From Planctomycetota bacterium (lineage in GTDB: Bacteria; Planctomycetota; UBA8742; UBA2392), in the NCBI GenBank assembly GCA_019636215.1, contig JAHBXZ010000003.1:124001-188000 (forward strand): a stretch of 64,000 nt of DNA, given 5' to 3'. Numbering within the stretch: position 1 is the stretch's first letter; every line of letters starts with the position of its first letter. Positions 60,520-64,000 of the stretch are shown here, piece after piece. The notes beneath the pieces were generated by a model. That model worked only from the letters and a program-made list of their open reading frames with translations. It was not told the origin of the DNA and did no database searches. The translations under genes and the position numbers were made by a program.

Positions 60520-60570
60520 CTACGCCGCTGTGCGACTCCGAAGAGCACGATTATTCAAATTGCGCGGCAT
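60520..60570 (-). CDS. Possible 16-residue basic peptide
   Basis: On the minus strand an ATG at 60570 is preceded by GAGGA at a suitable distance and opens a 16-codon frame (MPRNLNNRALRSRTAA) ending in TAG. It lies between a promoter-like sequence (60590-60617) and an intrinsic terminator (60461-60495), so a ~120-nt transcript carrying only this frame is predicted. The peptide is Arg-rich. It could be a leader peptide, a tiny protein or chance within a small RNA. I know no matching family. Confidence 0.35.
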   Translation of the reverse strand: MPRNLNNRALRSRTAA

Positions 60571-60589
60571 GTCGTAATCCTCGCGCATC

Positions 60590-60617
60590 AGTCTATCAGC
60601 CCTACTTGACCTGTCAA
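60590..60617 (-). promoter_or_regulatory. Sigma-70-like promoter for a small transcript
   Basis: On the minus strand a perfect -35 box TTGACA (60612-60617) is followed after 16 bp by TAGACT (60590-60595, four of six -10 bases). The predicted start is near 60583, just after the end of the lipoprotein gene (stop 60647). It overlaps an internal CTTGAC-CT-GTCAAG palindrome. Confidence 0.6.
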
Positions 60618-60646
60618 GGGAGGCCTTTAACTATGCTGAAAGGGCG

Positions 60647-61690
60647 CTACTTGATGCCCTCAATCGCGATCACTTCGCCCTGGTTTCCGTCGAACATCTC
60701 GCCCAGGCATGCAACGTACAGGCGGCCGTCGGGCCCGAATGCGCAATGCACCGGGCCTCGCAGTTTGTCGGCCAGCACCTTGATTTCCGCGGCCTTGCCC
60801 GGCGCAAGTTTCACGCGGGCCAGCTTGCCCTTCTTGACCGACGTCAGGTCCCAGTTGTTGTCCACCACCGCGTACTCGTCGGGCCGGCCGGGGATCGGCG
60901 CAATGCCCATGGCATCGACCAGCCCGGGCAGCGCCCATTGATCTACCGGCCTCTTTGACTTCATGTCGTACTCGACCACTCGCGAGTCATCCTTGCCGCC
61001 AGCGCCGCTGTACAGCACCAGCAGGCGGCCACGAACGATCAGGCATTGCATCGGCGCATTGACTTCAACTCCGGCCTCATCGCTGCTGAGGAAGTGTTCG
61101 AGCTTGCGCGTCTGGACGTCAATGCTGACGATCCAGGACTTCGCGTCGTTGCCATGGCTGGCGGCATAGATGGTCTTGCCGTCCTTGCTGAGCACCGGGC
61201 CGACAAAGTTACCCTCGCCAAGGTCCAGCTTGTTGTCAGGTTGTGTCGGCGCAAGGCTGTTGGTCCAAAACGCGTTCTTACCCGAGTTAAAGATCACGAC
61301 TTCGCTGCCATCGGCACCACCGCCGTCGCCGACGGCATAGTTCGACTCACCAAGCCACAGGCAGAACAGCGGCCCGATCTTGTAGTAGTTTTCAGTCGGC
61401 GAGATCTTCTTCCAGTACTCCGTCTGCATGCCGTCGCGCAGGATGCTGGTCTTGCCGTCGATCACCAGCACGCGGCCGTTGGCGCTGTCGCAAACGGTCA
61501 GCGCGCCGTCGCCCGGCCGGAAGCTGACATGCGTGGGATTGCTGAGGTTGCGAGCAATCAGTGTGGTCTTCAGCTGTTCAACCGCACCGACATCCACCGG
61601 GCCAAGATCGGGCGCGATGGTTTTCTGGGGTGCGTTGGCAACACAACCGGCCAGCGCCAGCGCCGCCAGCGGGATCAGCTTGGTTCGCAT
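60647..61690 (-). CDS. Lipoprotein with beta-propeller (NHL/SMP-30-like) repeats
   Basis: 347 residues from ATG 61690 (GGAGAGAG upstream). A lipobox signal (LIPLAALALAGC) makes it a lipoprotein. The mature part is beta-rich with propeller-like units (PTHVSFRPGDGALTVCDSANGRVLVID, FVGPVLSKDGKTIYAASHGND, RGPVHCAFGPDGRLYVACLGEM in shortened form), as in NHL/SMP-30 lactonase-like or sugar-dehydrogenase-like proteins. No catalytic set is visible. The protein would sit in the cell envelope and may bind a ligand or partner. It follows the pnt genes downstream on the same strand with a 100-nt gap containing a hairpin. Confidence 0.75.
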   Translation of the reverse strand: MRTKLIPLAALALAGCVANAPQKTIAPDLGPVDVGAVEQLKTTLIARNLSNPTHVSFRPGDGALTVCDSANGRVLVIDGKTSILRDGMQTEYWKKISPTENYYKIGPLFCLWLGESNYAVGDGGGADGSEVVIFNSGKNAFWTNSLAPTQPDNKLDLGEGNFVGPVLSKDGKTIYAASHGNDAKSWIVSIDVQTRKLEHFLSSDEAGVEVNAPMQCLIVRGRLLVLYSGAGGKDDSRVVEYDMKSKRPVDQWALPGLVDAMGIAPIPGRPDEYAVVDNNWDLTSVKKGKLARVKLAPGKAAEIKVLADKLRGPVHCAFGPDGRLYVACLGEMFDGNQGEVIAIEGIK

Positions 61691-61761
61691 CTCTCTCTCC
61701 AGTTGTGGCAAGGGCCGTCCGTGGAACACGGCGCGGCCCCTGGTTCTTTCAGGATTCCAGC

Positions 61762-61785
61762 ATCACAGGCAAGAACGCCTGTGAT
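61762..61785 (-). terminator. Hairpin after pntB
   Basis: ATCACAGGC (61762-61770) pairs with GCCTGTGAT (61777-61785), loop AAGAAC, 7 nt after the pntB stop on the minus strand. It has no T-run, so its strength is unclear. Confidence 0.5.
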
Positions 61786-61791
61786 ACCACA

Positions 61792-63240
61792 TCAACCTTC
61801 CTTCAACGCCTTGATGATTTCCTCGACAACCTTGCGCGCGTCACCGTACACCATGTAGTTGTTCGGGCACTCGAACAGTTCGTTCTTCACGCCCGCAAAG
61901 CCGCTGCCCAGCGAACGCTTGATCGTGAACACCGCTTTGGCATCTTCGACGTTCAGCACCGGCATGCCGTACAGCGGGCTGGTCTTGTCCGTCTTGGCGG
62001 CCGGGTTGACGGTGTCGTTGGCGCCGATCACCAGCACAACATCGGTGTTCTTGAAGTCGTCGTTAATCTGGTCCATTTCAAACAGCTGCTCGTAGGGCAC
62101 GTTGGCTTCGGCCAGCAGCACGTTCATGTGGCCGGGCATGCGGCCCGCCACGGGGTGAATCGCGTAACGTACGGCACAGCCGCGGGCTTCCAGGATCTTG
62201 GCCAGTTCACGAATGGCGTGCTGGGCCTGCGCAACTGCCATGCCGTAGCCGGGCACCACCACCATGGTCTGGGCATCGGCCATCAGCATGGCTGCGGTTT
62301 CGGCGTCGGCGGATTTGACATTCTTGTATTCACTCTTGCCGCCGCCCGCACCCGAATCGGTGGCGCCGAACCCGCCGAACATCACGTTTGCAAGGCTGCG
62401 GTTCATGGCCTTGCACATGATCATGGTCAGGATCAGGCCTGCAGCACCAACCAGCGAACCGGACACAATCAGCACCTGGCTGTTCAGGGCAAAACCGGCC
62501 ATAGCCGCGGCAATGCCCGAGTAACTGTTCAGCAGCGAGATCACCACCGGCATGTCGCCACCGCCAATCGGGATCACCAGCGTAATGCCCAGCACCAGTG
62601 CGATCAGCGAAACCAGGACCAGCATGGTCGTGCCGCCGATGCCGCCGATGAACCATACGCCCATGACCGTGCAACCAATGGCAACCAGCCCCAGCACAAT
62701 GTTGATCACATGCCGCGCCGGCAGCAGGATGGGCTTGCCGGACATCTTTTCACTCAGCTTGAGAAACGCGATCACGCTGCCAGTGAAGGTAACGCAGCCG
62801 ATCAGAATCGAAAGCATCACCGCCAGGCCGTTGACGTCGCCGCTGGCGCCGCCGATCAGCGCCCGGTTCAGTGGCTGCGACGGGATACCGCCATACGCAT
62901 AAGCTGCGATTGCCACCAGCGCTGATGCCAGGCCGCCCGACCCGTTGAACAGGGCCACCATTTCAGGCATTTGGGTCATCTGCACCTTGATGGATGCCAC
63001 GGCACCGATCAGGCCGCCGATCACCAGGCCGATCACGATCCACAACGGGTTGATCGTGCCCATCTGCACAAGCTGCGCGACCACTGCCAGCAGCATCGCC
63101 AGCGCGGCCAGCCGGTTGCCGTTCTTGGCCGTTTTGACGCGGCCCATCATCATGATGCCGAACATGAACATCAGGATGGAAAGGATGTAGCCGAAGTGGG
63201 CCAGCAGCTCATTCAGCTTGAGTGTCGCGATTGCAAGCAC
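61792..63240 (-). CDS. pntB: NAD(P) transhydrogenase subunit beta
   Basis: 482 residues. About nine membrane segments (for example [64 protein letters not shown]) precede the cytosolic NADP-binding domain III ([28 protein letters not shown] with [30 protein letters not shown]-like, [15 protein letters not shown] and [20 protein letters not shown]). It forms, with PntAA/PntAB, a proton-driven enzyme that moves hydride between NADH and NADP. Last of the three pnt genes on the minus strand. Secure. Confidence 0.96.
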   Translation of the reverse strand: [482 protein letters not shown]

Positions 63241-63255
63241 GTGGTTTTCTCCGGG

Positions 63256-63540
63256 CTACTTCTTCGATCCGAACATCTTCAGCATGCGTTCCGTTACCAA
63301 GAAGCCGCCGACACAGTTCACCGTGGCAAACAGCACCGCCAGCATTCCGATTACGTGCGCCGTAAGGCCGCCGGCGCCGCCGGCCACCACCAGCGCGCCC
63401 AGAATCGTGATGCCAGAGATTGCGTTGGCACCCGACATCAACGGGGTGTGCAACGTGGGCGGCACCTTGTTGATCAGCTGAAAGCCGGCCACGCAGGCCA
63501 GCACGAATGTGTAGAAACCCATCAGGACTTCGCCGGTCAT
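63256..63540 (-). CDS. pntAB: NAD(P) transhydrogenase subunit alpha, membrane part
   Basis: 94 residues. Three hydrophobic segments (GFYTFVLACVAGFQLINKVP, ITILGALVVAGGAGGLTAHVIG, MLAVLFATVNCVGGFLVTE) match the separate alpha-2 (PntAB) membrane subunit. It overlaps the preceding pntAA stop by 4 nt (63537-63540) and is 15 nt before pntB. The alpha subunit is split into two proteins here, as in many non-enteric bacteria. Secure. Confidence 0.94.
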   Translation of the reverse strand: MTGEVLMGFYTFVLACVAGFQLINKVPPTLHTPLMSGANAISGITILGALVVAGGAGGLTAHVIGMLAVLFATVNCVGGFLVTERMLKMFGSKK

Positions 63541-64000
63541 GACTTGTTCTCCTGGGTTGCGGCGGGCGCAGGTGACGCAGCCGGTGCCTCCACGGGCGCG
63601 GCCGGTGTCGCGGCCGCCGGTGCGGGCTCGGCCGGCTTGGCGGGCTCAGGCTTGGCCAATGGCGGCAGGCCCATCAGTTCGCGCACCTTGGGGTGATGCA
63701 CTTCGCCTTCGTGGCAGATCATCGCGCCGTTGACGATGTCGTCTTCATAGGTCCACTTGAAGACCTTCTCCTTGGACTCTTTGCTGACCTTGATCATCGA
63801 GTCCTGCACGATGTTCATTACGTTCTTGGCGTACATATCGCTGGCGTTGACACTGACTGTGCGCGGCCAGTTGGTTTCGCCGATGATCGTCACTCCGTGC
63901 TTCTCGACAATCTTGCCGGGTTCGGTCAGCGCGCAGTTGCCGCCGCGTTCGGCGGCCAGGTCCACAATCACGCTTCCGGCCCGCATGGACTTGACGTGGT
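63537..64000 (-). CDS. pntAA: NAD(P) transhydrogenase subunit alpha, NAD-binding part (5' end off the window)
   Basis: Only the C-terminal ~154 residues are in the window; the frame is open to the right edge. SMRAGSVIVDLAAERGGNCAL and GVTIIGETNWPRTVSVNASDMYAKNV are typical of the NAD(H)-binding domain I of PntAA (the mobile-loop side). The tail from ~110 is a Pro/Ala-rich linker (EPAKPAEPAPAAATPAAPVE) not found in short PntAA proteins and probably a flexible connection. First of the pnt operon on the minus strand; the start must lie beyond 64000. Confidence 0.93.
   Translation of the reverse strand, partial: HVKSMRAGSVIVDLAAERGGNCALTEPGKIVEKHGVTIIGETNWPRTVSVNASDMYAKNVMNIVQDSMIKVSKESKEKVFKWTYEDDIVNGAMICHEGEVHHPKVRELMGLPPLAKPEPAKPAEPAPAAATPAAPVEAPAASPAPAATQENKS

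Noticed and set aside
1..64000. CRISPR array or insertion sequence
   Set aside because: I saw no regularly spaced short repeats and no transposase gene; the only direct repeat of note is the tRNA-Sec duplication.

Overview
The window is G+C-rich (about 60-65% by eye) bacterial chromosome with short intergenic gaps and genes on both strands. Nothing identifies a species. A Ser/Thr kinase fused to WD40 repeats, secreted leucine-rich-repeat proteins, a Minf_1886-like protein, a long DUF502 protein and a split-alpha transhydrogenase fit a Planctomycetota or other PVC-like bacterium; this is an inference. FeSOD, succinate dehydrogenase, acetyl-CoA synthetase and proton-translocating transhydrogenase suggest a respiring, acetate-using organism.

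The central discovery lies at 14.1-23.9 kb. Five paralogous genes encode exported proteins with a thioredoxin-like fold. In four of them the signal peptide is followed directly by one or two in-frame TGA codons (TGA-TGC, TGA-TGA, TGA-TGA, TGA-TGA). The fifth has Cys-Ser at that site and a Cys/Gly-rich segment. Three of the TGA sites are followed, at the spacing of bacterial SECIS elements, by strong hairpins with GGU or GUC triloops. Next to the family are selA (selenocysteine synthase) and a tRNA-Sec gene with a UCA anticodon. I read this as a dedicated multigene system of exported proteins carrying an N-terminal Sec-Sec or Sec-Cys pair. selB and selD are not in the window. A FeSOD and a secreted LRR protein sit on the opposite strand inside the cluster. 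The 3' part of tRNA-Sec is duplicated about 150 bp downstream.

Layout: 0-13 kb is an accessory region: the end of a beta-helix/thioredoxin protein; a lower-G+C metallophosphoesterase-NTPase fusion resembling defence genes; a secreted protein with a C-terminal sorting-type tail; a ParE/RelE-like toxin-antitoxin pair; acs; a frameshifted capsid-like gene; a hypothetical gene; and an LRR gene. 13-24 kb holds a LOG-family gene and the selenoprotein cluster. 24-39 kb holds an ABC exporter, a cold-shock protein, DUF502, a PilB/GspE ATPase, a small alphaCTD-like protein, a divergent methyltransferase/TetR pair with a palindromic operator, an NAD(P)-binding protein, a sirtuin and an RCK-domain ion channel. 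39-48 kb is rich in signalling: a PP2C-NTPase-TPR fusion, a flotillin/NfeD pair and a kinase-WD40 protein. 48-54 kb holds PSP1/RicT, metG, a Minf_1886-like gene and a secretin. 54-58 kb is sdhCAB. 58-64 kb holds an MFS transporter, GNAT and VOC proteins, tRNA-Asn, a small structured transcription unit, a lipoprotein beta-propeller and pntAA-pntAB-pntB, which runs off the right edge.
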